Assembly (NCBI GenBank): GCA_040755975.1
Contig: JBFLZY010000087.1
Location: forward strand, 1 to 10,835
Reading direction: 5' to 3'
DNA: 10,835 bases
From: JAIMBK01 sp040755975
GTDB lineage: Bacteria; Bacillota; Desulfotomaculia; Desulfotomaculales; Nap2-2B
Below are positions 1 to 7,337 of the stretch, piece after piece (positions within the stretch are counted from its first letter, which is position 1; each line of letters starts with the position of its first letter). Position numbers and translations under genes: made by a program. The notes beneath the pieces were generated by a model that was given only the letters and a program-made list of their open reading frames with translations, ran no database searches and was not told the DNA's origin.

Positions 1-1230
1 GCCGGCTGCGGCCAAAAGAGCGGCACCCCCGCGGCGCCGGGCGCCTCCAAGGCGCCTTCCGCCCAGCGTGACTACATCCTCATCGGCAGGCCGAACCCGA
101 CCACCGGTCCTTTAGCCGGCTTCGGCGAAGGAACCCCCTGGGCCGAGGAAAGGGCCCTGGAAGCCATCAACAAGGACGGCGGGATCTTCATCAAAGAACT
201 GAACAAAAAACTCCCCGTCAAGATCAAAGTGGTCGACACCGAGAGCAACCCGACCAAAGCGGCGGAAGTGGCCGCCAAGCTCATCCTGGAAGACAAGGTC
301 GACCTCATGGTCGTCATGCACACCCCGGATACGGTCAACCCGGTTGCCGCCATCTGCGAGCGCTACGAAGTCCCCTGCATTTCCTTGGACGCCCCCGTAG
401 AAGCCTGGCTGACCGGCGGTCCCTACAAATGGAGTTACCACGCGTTCTGGACGGTTGACAAACTGACCGACCAGTTCATCAGCACCTGGGACCAGGTTGC
501 CGGCCAAACCACCAAGGTAGTCGGCGGGTTGTTCCCCAACGACCCCGACGGCAAGACCTGGTCGGAGATATTTGCCAAAAAACTGCCGGAAAAAGGATAC
601 AAGTACGTTGACTCGGGAAGGTTCCCCTACGGCACCAAAGACTACAGCGCAATAATCAACAAGTTTAGGCAGGAAAAGGTCGAGATCCTTACGGGAACAA
701 TGATCGCTCCCGACTTTGCCACGGCCTGGCGGCAGTTCCACCAGCAGGGGTTTGTGCCCAAGATCGTTACCGTCGGCAAGGCGTACCTTTTCCCGTCGGA
801 CGCTGCCGCCCTCGGCGGCGACCTCGCCCAGGGTTTGACGGCGGAGCTCTGGTGGAGCCCCCACCACCCGTTCAAATCTTCGCTGACCGGGGAAACCACG
901 GCTGAACTCTGCAGCGCGTGGACCAAAGAGAGCAAGAAACAGTGGAGCTCCCCGCTGGGGTTCAAGTACGCCGGCATCGAGATCGCCGTCGACGTCTTAA
1001 AGCGCGCCCAGTCCCTGGATAAGAACAAAATCAGGGAGGCCATCGAGCAGACCGACCTGGCCACCATGGTCGGAAAGATCAAGTACAACGAAAAGCACTA
1101 CTCCGAAACCCCCCTGGTTACCGGCCAGTGGGTGAAAGGCAAAGAGTGGCCCTGGGAACTGCAGATCGTGAACAATTCCCAGCACCCGGAAATACCGACG
1201 ACCGGAAAACTCGTTTTCCCCTTAAAGTAG
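1..1230 (+). CDS. ABC importer solute-binding lipoprotein (LivJ-like, type I periplasmic-binding fold), 5' partial
   Basis: The reading frame is open from the first base to the TAG at 1228-1230 (409 residues visible). It begins Ala-Gly-Cys, which fits the last part of a lipobox, so Cys3 is probably the lipidated first residue of the mature protein and only the signal peptide is missing. A short Ala/Pro/Gly/Ser linker follows, then a folded domain starting near DYILIGRPNPTTGPLAG, the usual first strand and loop of LivJ/Peripla_BP_6 proteins. Features such as TKAAEVAAKLILEDKVD and AAICERYEVPCIS match that family. The protein would sit outside the membrane and deliver ligand to the LivH/LivM permeases encoded downstream. 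Many Trp, Tyr and Phe residues lie in the middle part (for example around PYKWSYHAFW), which could favour an aromatic or carboxylate ligand; that is inference. An internal ATG at 229 exists but would remove conserved sequence. Confidence 0.93.
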   Translation, partial: AGCGQKSGTPAAPGASKAPSAQRDYILIGRPNPTTGPLAGFGEGTPWAEERALEAINKDGGIFIKELNKKLPVKIKVVDTESNPTKAAEVAAKLILEDKVDLMVVMHTPDTVNPVAAICERYEVPCISLDAPVEAWLTGGPYKWSYHAFWTVDKLTDQFISTWDQVAGQTTKVVGGLFPNDPDGKTWSEIFAKKLPEKGYKYVDSGRFPYGTKDYSAIINKFRQEKVEILTGTMIAPDFATAWRQFHQQGFVPKIVTVGKAYLFPSDAAALGGDLAQGLTAELWWSPHHPFKSSLTGETTAELCSAWTKESKKQWSSPLGFKYAGIEIAVDVLKRAQSLDKNKIREAIEQTDLATMVGKIKYNEKHYSETPLVTGQWVKGKEWPWELQIVNNSQHPEIPTTGKLVFPLK

Positions 1231-1242
1231 CCGTTTTCTACC

Positions 1243-1276
1243 GCCGGAGGGGGCCTTTGCAAAGGCTCCCTCCGGC
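1243..1276 (+). promoter_or_regulatory. Strong intercistronic hairpin between binding-protein gene and livG
   Basis: Bases 1243-1258 pair with 1261-1276 over 16 positions with a single G-U wobble and a tiny loop centred on TGCA. It begins 12 bases after the binding-protein stop codon. It is followed by AAAAAACG, not by a U-run, so it is not a standard intrinsic terminator on the + strand. The - strand transcript also lacks a downstream U-run. In ABC importer operons, such hairpins commonly protect the abundant binding-protein mRNA from 3' exonucleases and lower expression of the ATPase and permease genes; this role is inferred here. Confidence 0.75.
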
Positions 1277-1306
1277 AAAAAACGTATGGACAGGGTGTTT
1301 ACACCG

Positions 1307-2032
1307 ATGAACAATATCTTGAGCGTGGATGATTTGAGCGTCTCCTTCGGGAGCCACCAGGTCTTGAACTCCCTTTCCTTCACCTTGAAGGAAAGGGAGA
1401 TCCTGGGGGTAATCGGCCCCAACGGGGCCGGGAAGACAACCCTCATGAACGCCCTGACCGGCCTCTTGAAGCCGGACCGGGGCAGGATTGTCTTCCAGGG
1501 GGCCGACGTTACGAACCTCTCCCCGGCCAGGCGGTGCCGCTTCGGCATCGGCAGGACGTACCAGATACCCCGGCCCTTCGTGAACATGACGGTCTTTGAA
1601 AATGTCCTCGTGGGCGCCGTTCACGGGGCCTCGCTCTCCGAGAAGGAAGGAAAAAAGAAATCCTTGGAAATCCTGGCCGCGACCGGCCTTTTGGAAAAGA
1701 AGGATCTACCGGCCGGAAGGCTCGACCTTCTCGACCGGAAGAGGCTGGAGCTGGCCAGGGGCATGGCCACCAACCCGGTGGTTCTCCTCCTGGACGAAGT
1801 GGCCGCCGGCCTTACCGAAGCGGAAGTCGCCAACGTAATCAAAATCGTCAAAAAGATCAAAGAAAACGGGATCACCATCATCTGGATAGAGCATATCCTC
1901 ATGACGATGGTGGAAGCGGCCGACCGGGTCCTGTGCATAGCCGCCGGCAAAGCCCTCGTGTGCGGCACCCCGAAGGAAGTCCTGGCGTCAAAAGAGGTGG
2001 CAGAGGCTTATTTAGGAGTGGAGGAAGATTGA
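1307..2032 (+). CDS. livG: LivG-type ABC transporter ATPase with non-canonical signature loop
   Basis: This is the cytoplasmic ATPase subunit of a branched-chain-amino-acid-type importer (241 residues). Walker A is GPNGAGKT at about residues 37-44. Walker B is VVLLLDE at 158-164 with the catalytic Glu, and the switch His is H196 in IEH. The ABC signature, normally LSGGQ/LSYGQ, is replaced by LDLLDRKRLELA from about residue 139, a degenerate form I recall from one LivG-like branch. The ATG at 1307 is chosen because AGGGTG lies at 1292-1297, nine bases upstream, and it gives the usual family N-terminus. An in-frame ATG at 1286 would add seven residues but has no ribosome site. The gene ends in a four-base overlap with livF, implying translational coupling and a LivG-LivF heterodimer. 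Confidence 0.93.
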   Translation: MNNILSVDDLSVSFGSHQVLNSLSFTLKEREILGVIGPNGAGKTTLMNALTGLLKPDRGRIVFQGADVTNLSPARRCRFGIGRTYQIPRPFVNMTVFENVLVGAVHGASLSEKEGKKKSLEILAATGLLEKKDLPAGRLDLLDRKRLELARGMATNPVVLLLDEVAAGLTEAEVANVIKIVKKIKENGITIIWIEHILMTMVEAADRVLCIAAGKALVCGTPKEVLASKEVAEAYLGVEED

Positions 2033-2736
2033 TCATCTTGCGGATTGAAAATCTCAATGTCTTCTACGGGGATTTTCAGGCCATCCGAAACGTATCCTTG
2101 GAGATTCCCCAGGGCTCCGTCGTCTCCTTAATCGGAGCGAACGGGGCGGGAAAGTCAACGCTTTTAAAAGCGGTCTCCGGGCTTCAAAAGCCCGCTGCAG
2201 GCAAAATTACATACTCGGGAGCGGACATCACCGGGCTTTCCCCGGATAAAATCGTCGCCGCCGGCATCTCCATGGTTCCGGAAGGGGGAAGGGTTTTCCC
2301 CCGGCTGACCGTTCTGGAAAACCTTCTCGTCGGGTCGTATACGCCCAAAGCAAGAAAAAAGAGGAACACCCTTTTAGAAAAGGTTTACGAGCTGTTTCCC
2401 CGGCTGGCGGAAAGATCCCGCCAGCTCGCCAACAGCTTAAGCGGGGGCGAGCGGCAGATGCTCGCCATCGGCAGGGCGCTCATGTCCGACCCCAGGCTCA
2501 TCTTGTTTGACGAAATATCGCTCGGCCTGGCGCCGCGGGTCATCAAGGACATCTACCAGCGGATCAAAGAGATCAACCGCACCGGCACCACCATCGTGCT
2601 GGTCGAGCAGGACGTCAAGAGAAGCCTCAAAGCCTCGGAAAAAAGCTACGTGCTGCTGGAAGGCAAAGTCGTTTTGGCGGGAAGGTCAAAAGAGCTTTCC
2701 GAAGAAGAGGTCAGGAAGGCCTATTTCGGCCTGTAG
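2029..2736 (+). CDS. livF: LivF-type ABC transporter ATPase
   Basis: This is the second ATPase subunit of the importer (235 residues, the normal LivF size). Walker A is GANGAGKS at about residues 36-43. The canonical signature LSGGE is at 137-141 and Walker B ends in D161-E162. The switch position reads VEQD, with Gln194 in place of His, as is usual in LivF. The start is taken as TTG at 2029, which overlaps the livG stop as TTGA and follows GGAGG at 2020-2024. A farther upstream ATG at 1933 would add 32 residues read through livG in another frame and does not resemble the family. A second TTG at 2038 is possible but too far from the ribosome site. LivF carries the intact signature loop that LivG lacks, so the pair may be functionally asymmetric. 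Confidence 0.93.
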   Translation: MIILRIENLNVFYGDFQAIRNVSLEIPQGSVVSLIGANGAGKSTLLKAVSGLQKPAAGKITYSGADITGLSPDKIVAAGISMVPEGGRVFPRLTVLENLLVGSYTPKARKKRNTLLEKVYELFPRLAERSRQLANSLSGGERQMLAIGRALMSDPRLILFDEISLGLAPRVIKDIYQRIKEINRTGTTIVLVEQDVKRSLKASEKSYVLLEGKVVLAGRSKELSEEEVRKAYFGL

Positions 2737-2752
2737 CATGGGAGGGTAAAGT

Positions 2753-3604
2753 ATGCTTCAGTCGGTAATCAACGGTATCCTTTTGGGCGGACTTTACGCG
2801 GTAATCGGCATCGGCATGTCCATGATCTTCGGCATCATGCGGCTGACCAACCTGGCCCACGGCGACCTGATGATCCTCGTCAGCTACCTGGCCGCCGTAA
2901 CGATCAGCCTTTTCGGCCTGCCCCCGCTCCTTACCCTCGTCCTGGTGATCCCCTTGATGTTCTTCGTCGGCTTCGTCATTCAATCCTCCTTGTTGAACAG
3001 GGTTCTGGGGAAGGGAATGGAACCGCCCCTTTTGGTCACCTTCGGCCTGTCCATCATTCTGCAAAATGCCCTTTTGATCGTCTTTACGCCCGACGCAAAG
3101 ACGCTGACCAACCCCCTGGCGACGAAATACTTCGCCCTTGGCGGGAATCTGACCGTTCCCGTCATTTACCTGCTGGACTTTTTGATGGGCCTGGCCGTGA
3201 TTATCGCCCTTAGCCAGTTTTTCCAGCGGACTTACCTCGGCCGGGCCATCCGCGCCGCCTCCGACGACGAGGGCGCCGCCCAGTTGATGGGCATCAGCAC
3301 AAAGCGGATCTACAGCTACGCCATGGGCATCGCCATGGTCACCGCCGCGGTGGCGGGCGTCCTGGTGGGCATGACCTTCACCTTTTACCCGTACACCGGC
3401 ACCCAGTACCTGATCATCGCCTTCGGCGTCGTGGTGATCGGCGGGCTGGGGAACATGATCGGCACGCTGGTTGCCGGGATGATCCTGGGGCTGGCCCAGC
3501 TCCTCGGCGCCTACTTCTTCGGCGCCGGTTTTCAGCTCCTTTTCGGCTACGTCGTTTTGCTGGTGGTGCTGGCCGTAAGGCCGCAGGGAATATTCGCAAG
3601 GTGA
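2753..3604 (+). CDS. livH: LivH-type ABC transporter permease
   Basis: This 283-residue, highly hydrophobic integral membrane protein has about eight predicted spanning segments. The N-terminus, LLGGLYAVIGIGMSMIFG followed by RLTNLAHGDLM, is the classic opening of LivH/BPD_transp_2 permeases. The cytoplasmic coupling loop is visible near LGRAIRAASDDEGAAQLMGI and contacts the ATPases. The C-terminus VRPQGIFA is typical. The start is ATG at 2753 with GGAGGG at 2740-2745, a good spacing; the gap from livF is 16 bases. With livM it would form the translocation pore. The gene lies downstream of both ATPase genes, whereas the E. coli liv order places the permeases before them. Confidence 0.95.
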   Translation: MLQSVINGILLGGLYAVIGIGMSMIFGIMRLTNLAHGDLMILVSYLAAVTISLFGLPPLLTLVLVIPLMFFVGFVIQSSLLNRVLGKGMEPPLLVTFGLSIILQNALLIVFTPDAKTLTNPLATKYFALGGNLTVPVIYLLDFLMGLAVIIALSQFFQRTYLGRAIRAASDDEGAAQLMGISTKRIYSYAMGIAMVTAAVAGVLVGMTFTFYPYTGTQYLIIAFGVVVIGGLGNMIGTLVAGMILGLAQLLGAYFFGAGFQLLFGYVVLLVVLAVRPQGIFAR

Positions 3605-3661
3605 TTCGAAAGGGGTCGATGAGTTATCGTTTCGATCAAAACTTACTTCAAAACCGGCATT

Positions 3662-4570
3662 TTGGGAGCGCTTCTCCTGGCCCTGCTGACCATGCCCCTT
3701 TGGGCCGCCCAGTACCTGGTCCTCGTCTTCATGCTCGTCTTTTTATACCTGACGATTGCCCAGATGTGGAACCTCCTGGCGGGGTACGCCGGACTGGTCT
3801 CCCTCGGCACCCAGATCTTCATCGGCCTCGGGGGTTATACGCTGGCCGTCCTCACCGAGTACTACGGGTTCCCCGTCTGGCTGGGGGTGCTCTTTGGGGG
3901 AGTTGTCGCCGTCCTGTTCGCGCTGGTCATCTCCGTTCCCATTTTCCGGATGAGGGGCGTGTACTTTACCATCGCCACCTGGATCGTCGCCGAGGCCCTT
4001 TTGGTCTTCTTCAGCAACTGGGCCTACGTCCGCCAGGGGATGGGGTTCTTCATCCGGGCGGCCTACAAACTGACAACCGATCAGCTGTACTACGCCGCCC
4101 TTTTTCTCGGGCTCGGGGCGGTCGTCCTCGTCTACGTCCTTTTGCGCACGAAGCTGGGCCTGGGGCTGATGGCCATGCGCGACGAGGAGACGGCCGCCGA
4201 AACCGCGGGGGTGGAAATTTTCCGCTCAAAACTTGCCTGTTTTTTAATCAGTTCGTTTGTCGTCGGTTTAACCGGCGGGGTGTTTTACCTCTCCCAGGTC
4301 TTCATCCAGCCGTACGCCGCCTTTGGGATCAACTGGACCATCGCCGTCGTCTTCATGGTGATCATCGGCGGCATCGGCACCATCGAGGGGCCGGTCATCG
4401 GCGCCGTGATCTACGTGATCCTGCAGCAGTACCTCTCCGAATACGTGGGGATGAGCCTTTTGATCCTGGGAGCGGTCGCCATTCTGGTGATTCTCGCCTC
4501 CCCTGCCGGGATCATGGGAACCGTTCAGAAAAAGTTCGGGTTCGCCCTGCTCTCGCCGCGGAGGGAGTAG
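3662..4570 (+). CDS. livM: LivM-type ABC transporter permease (start uncertain)
   Basis: This is the second membrane subunit (302 residues from TTG 3662), with about eight to nine hydrophobic segments. The conserved region QMWNLLAGYAGLVSLGTQIFIGLGGY matches the WNLLAGYAGQ-SLG motif of LivM. The coupling loop lies near LGLGLMAMRDEETAAETAGV, and the C-terminal SPAGIMG is family-like. The frame is open from 3623, just after a stop at 3620-3622. The first part reads VIVSIKTYFKTGILGAL, so the natural protein may begin earlier than TTG 3662. There is no ATG, GTG, CTG or TTG between 3623 and 3661, and TTG 3662 lacks a ribosome site. An ATG at 3619 is one base out of phase. A non-canonical start (ATC 3626, AAAGGGG upstream) or a sequence error is possible. 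The long frame-1 reading across this gene is a GC-driven shadow. Confidence 0.92.
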   Translation: MGALLLALLTMPLWAAQYLVLVFMLVFLYLTIAQMWNLLAGYAGLVSLGTQIFIGLGGYTLAVLTEYYGFPVWLGVLFGGVVAVLFALVISVPIFRMRGVYFTIATWIVAEALLVFFSNWAYVRQGMGFFIRAAYKLTTDQLYYAALFLGLGAVVLVYVLLRTKLGLGLMAMRDEETAAETAGVEIFRSKLACFLISSFVVGLTGGVFYLSQVFIQPYAAFGINWTIAVVFMVIIGGIGTIEGPVIGAVIYVILQQYLSEYVGMSLLILGAVAILVILASPAGIMGTVQKKFGFALLSPRRE

Positions 4571-4601
4571 GGGCACCCTTCTTCTTGAGGAGGGCAACGC
4601 A

Positions 4602-6731
4602 GTGAGCTTCCAAAGAAAGGTTATCAAAACCACCTGCAAGAGCTGTCACGGCGGCTGCGGAGTTCTGGTCACGCTGGAAAACGGAAGGATAGTCCGTCTG
4701 GAAGGAAACCCGGCTTCACCGACCAGGGGAACCATGTGCGCCAAAGGGCTGGCAAGCGTTCAGGAAGTTTCCAACCCCAACCGCCTTTTGCACCCGATGA
4801 AAAGGAAGGGCAAAAGGGGGGAGGGGAGATGGGAAAGAATAAGCTGGGAAGAAGCGCTTGCCATCATCAGCGGCAAAATGAAGCAAAGCATTGCCCGGTA
4901 TGGAGCGAGTTCTGTGGCCGTACTGCAGGGGACCGGCAGGGGCTACAACAGGTATACTTTCCGGTTTGCCCGTTCCATCGGCACACCGAACGTCGGTGTA
5001 CCCGCTCATTTTTGCTACGCCCCCCGGCTCGCCGTCTTCGGCCTGACGGTAGGCGGAAGGCTGTATTGCGATTACCACGGCTGGGGCGGCGAATATCCAA
5101 AGACACAGATTTCCTGGGGAAAGCAGCTGGAAATTACCAGTGCGGACGGCGAAATGGCGGTCTGGTTTCTGGATTCGCTGGAAAAGGCGGAGCACCTTAT
5201 TCTGGTGGACCCCAGAGCCACCCGCCTGGCCGGGAGGGCCGACCTGTGGCTGCAGGTCCGGCCCGGTACGGATGCCGCTTTGGCCCTCGGCATGCTCAAC
5301 GTCATCATCAACGAAGGATTATACGACAGGGATTTCGTTGTGAATTGGACTTACGGCTTCGAAAGGCTAAAAGAAAGAGTCCAGGAGTATCCCCCCGAGG
5401 TAGCGGCCCGGATAACCTGGGTTCCCAAGGAGAAGATCGTAAAGGCCGCCAGAATTTTTGCCGAATGCCGGCCCGGCTGCATCCAGATCGGAGAGAGCCT
5501 GGAAGCGTCGAACAACTCTATCCAGACTTTGCGGGCGATAGTCTGTCTTATGGCGGTTACCGGGAATATCGAACGGCCAGGCGGCATGGTCAACTGGATG
5601 CCCCCGGACACGGGACCGATGAATCAATTTGCCCAGGATGTTCCGGCGCCCAAGGAACTTCCCGTCGGAGCGGACCAATTTAAACTGCTCGCCTCCGGGA
5701 TGTTTACCATGTGCCACATACCTACCGTTTTCAGGCAGTTAAAGGACCGGACCGGTCCGGTCCGGGTCATGCACATCCAGGGATCCAACCCCCTGGTTTG
5801 CTACGAAAATACCAGGGAAGTAAAAGAGGGTCTTTTAAACCTGGAATTTCTTTCGGTGGTCGACCTTTACATGTCGCCCACCGCCGAGTACGCCGACATA
5901 GTCCTCCCGGCGGCCCACTGGCTGGAAACGGACGACATTCACGACACGCACCCCCTCTTTATGATCGGGGCCGTCAACAAGGTTGTCGAGCCTCCCGGCG
6001 AGGCCTGGCCGGACAATAAAATCTATAACGAACTCGGGAAAAGAATTGCTCCGGAATGCTGGTTCGGTGACGTGGAGGAGATGTTGGATTATCAGTTAAG
6101 AAAGGCGAAGATAACCTGGAAGGAATTTTCGGAGCTGGGCTGCCTCGCCAAAATGGGGAAGGACCAGCCCTACTACAAGTACCGGACCGATTACTGGAAA
6201 AAAGGAGGCGGGTTTCCCACCCCCACCGGCAAGGTGGAGCTTTACTCCACGGTGATGGAAAAACTCGGTTACGACCCGCTGCCGCTATACAGGGAACCGA
6301 ACGAGAGCCCTTACTCCACGCCGGAGCTTGCCAGGAACTACCCGCTGATCCTGTCCACAGGGGGGCGCCTGCCCTACTATTTCCACTCGCAGTACCGCCA
6401 GGTTCCCTGGCTGAGGAAACTGCAGCCCTACCCGCTCGTCCAGATCCACCCCGATACCGCCGGAAGCCTGGGAATTGCAGAAGGAGACTGGGTCTGGATC
6501 GAAACCCCGCGGGGGCGAATCAAGCAGAGAGCGAAACTGTTCGGGGGAATCGACCCCAGGGTGGTGGTCGTCCAGGCGTCCTGGTGGTACCCCGAAGACC
6601 CTCCTCCCGACCACGGCTTATGGAAGAGCAATGCCAACGTCCTGACGAGCAACGGGCCCCCCTACGATCCCGCCATCGGCTCGACGTCGCTGCGGGCGCT
6701 GCTTTGCAGGGTTTACAAAGCGGAAGGGTGA
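4602..6731 (+). CDS. Cytoplasmic molybdopterin (Mo/W-bisMGD) oxidoreductase catalytic subunit, DMSO-reductase superfamily
   Basis: This 709-residue protein starts at GTG 4602, seven bases after AGGAGGG. The N-terminal [4Fe-4S] motif is C12-x2-C15-x3-C19-x26-C46. SIGTPNVGVPAHFCYAPR places C138 where superfamily members of the Cys-ligand type bind Mo or W. Central segments (VDPRATRLAGRADLWLQVRPGTD; IQTLRAIVCLMAVTGNIERPGG) bind the pterin dinucleotides. The C-terminal dinucleotide-binding domain begins near residue 580, with HSQYRQVPWLR and IHPDTAGSLGIAEGDWV. There is no Tat signal and no membrane-anchor gene nearby, so the enzyme should be soluble in the cytoplasm. It partners the 16-Cys subunit encoded four bases downstream. 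Overall shape resembles the acetylene hydratase/thiosulfate-polysulfide reductase branch, but His16 occupies the place of the acetylene hydratase catalytic Asp13, arguing against that activity. The substrate is unknown; coupling to the importer suggests it acts on the imported compound. Confidence 0.92.
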   Translation: MSFQRKVIKTTCKSCHGGCGVLVTLENGRIVRLEGNPASPTRGTMCAKGLASVQEVSNPNRLLHPMKRKGKRGEGRWERISWEEALAIISGKMKQSIARYGASSVAVLQGTGRGYNRYTFRFARSIGTPNVGVPAHFCYAPRLAVFGLTVGGRLYCDYHGWGGEYPKTQISWGKQLEITSADGEMAVWFLDSLEKAEHLILVDPRATRLAGRADLWLQVRPGTDAALALGMLNVIINEGLYDRDFVVNWTYGFERLKERVQEYPPEVAARITWVPKEKIVKAARIFAECRPGCIQIGESLEASNNSIQTLRAIVCLMAVTGNIERPGGMVNWMPPDTGPMNQFAQDVPAPKELPVGADQFKLLASGMFTMCHIPTVFRQLKDRTGPVRVMHIQGSNPLVCYENTREVKEGLLNLEFLSVVDLYMSPTAEYADIVLPAAHWLETDDIHDTHPLFMIGAVNKVVEPPGEAWPDNKIYNELGKRIAPECWFGDVEEMLDYQLRKAKITWKEFSELGCLAKMGKDQPYYKYRTDYWKKGGGFPTPTGKVELYSTVMEKLGYDPLPLYREPNESPYSTPELARNYPLILSTGGRLPYYFHSQYRQVPWLRKLQPYPLVQIHPDTAGSLGIAEGDWVWIETPRGRIKQRAKLFGGIDPRVVVVQASWWYPEDPPPDHGLWKSNANVLTSNGPPYDPAIGSTSLRALLCRVYKAEG
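5744..5763. repeat. Perfect 20-bp palindrome inside the molybdopterin enzyme gene
   Basis: Two GGACC-type units and their mirror (GGACCGGACC then GGTCCGGTCC) form an exact 20-base palindrome with no spacer, coding for part of KDRTGPVRV around residues 381-388. The flanking bases 5743 and 5764 do not pair, so the symmetry ends sharply. No function is known to me; it could extrude as a hairpin or simply be codon chance in GC-rich DNA. Confidence 0.6.
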
Positions 6732-6735
6732 AAAA

Positions 6736-7317
6736 ATGGAAAGGACCATTTTTGTTGACAAAGAAAGGTGCGTTGGCTGTTATTCGTGCGTGGTGGCCTG
6801 CAAGCTGGAGCATAATTTACCCCCTTATCCGGTAAAGCCACCCCTTCCCAGCCCGGAAGGTCCCGATTTAATACGTATTGACCAGATCGGCCCGGTAATC
6901 GGAGACGATAAAGTTTACCAGTGCTTCCAGCCAATTACTTGCATGCATTGTGTCAATGCGCCTTGCGTAGAAGCCTGCCCCAACTCCGTCCTGTACAAGG
7001 ATGCGAAATCAGGGGTAACTCTGGTAAACAGAGACAGGTGCATTGGGTGTAAAATCTGCCTTACGGTTTGTCCTTTTGGGGCTCCCCAGTTTTATGACGG
7101 GAAAGTAATGCTGTGTAATTTGTGCAGTCACAGGCTCGGGGAAGGCAGGGAAAGAGGAAGGCAGACCGCCTGCGAGGCCGCCTGTCCAGCCAGGGCGATT
7201 TATGTGGGAACAATTGAAGAAATCTCTGCGCTCAAAGGAAGGAAAGATGCAAAACGGGCGGTGCTGCCCGGCAGAAAAGATTCATCAAAATTATCGCCTG
7301 AATCGCCCCGCCGATAA
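6736..7317 (+). CDS. Four-[4Fe-4S] ferredoxin-type electron-transfer subunit (DmsB/PhsB/HycB-like)
   Basis: This is a 193-residue iron-sulfur protein with sixteen cysteines in four sets: C12/15/18/22, C69/72/77/81, C102/105/108/112 and C127/130/146/150. This is the arrangement of DmsB-type subunits that wire a molybdopterin catalytic subunit to an electron partner. One extra cysteine (C63) lies outside the sets. The start at ATG 6736 lies four bases after the oxidoreductase stop, with GGAAGGG as the ribosome site, so the two are almost certainly co-translated. No membrane anchor (DmsC/NrfD type) follows, so electrons probably go to or from a soluble carrier such as ferredoxin, or possibly the AOR encoded downstream. 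The last 30 residues are basic, Ser/Lys/Arg-rich and probably unstructured. Base composition is lower in GC than in the liv genes. Confidence 0.93.
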   Translation: MERTIFVDKERCVGCYSCVVACKLEHNLPPYPVKPPLPSPEGPDLIRIDQIGPVIGDDKVYQCFQPITCMHCVNAPCVEACPNSVLYKDAKSGVTLVNRDRCIGCKICLTVCPFGAPQFYDGKVMLCNLCSHRLGEGRERGRQTACEAACPARAIYVGTIEEISALKGRKDAKRAVLPGRKDSSKLSPESPRR

Positions 7318-7337
7318 TTCATAAAAAAGACACATGA

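Noticed and set aside
112..867. A 251-codon open frame on the - strand inside the binding-protein gene
   Set aside because: It is antisense to a clearly coding gene, has no ribosome site and no recognisable family; it is a high-GC artefact.
3601..4605. A 334-codon open frame on the + strand overlapping livM
   Set aside because: It is an Arg/Pro/Gly-rich shadow created by GC-rich third positions of livM; livM has clear family motifs and membrane segments, this frame has none.
4736..5683. A 315-codon + strand frame inside the molybdopterin oxidoreductase gene
   Set aside because: It is an out-of-phase shadow rich in Arg and Pro, while the overlapping frame carries all cofactor-binding motifs.
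4602..6731. Naming the molybdopterin enzyme acetylene hydratase
   Set aside because: The general layout is similar, but the catalytic Asp beside the second cluster cysteine is His here, and acetylene use has no support from the importer context.
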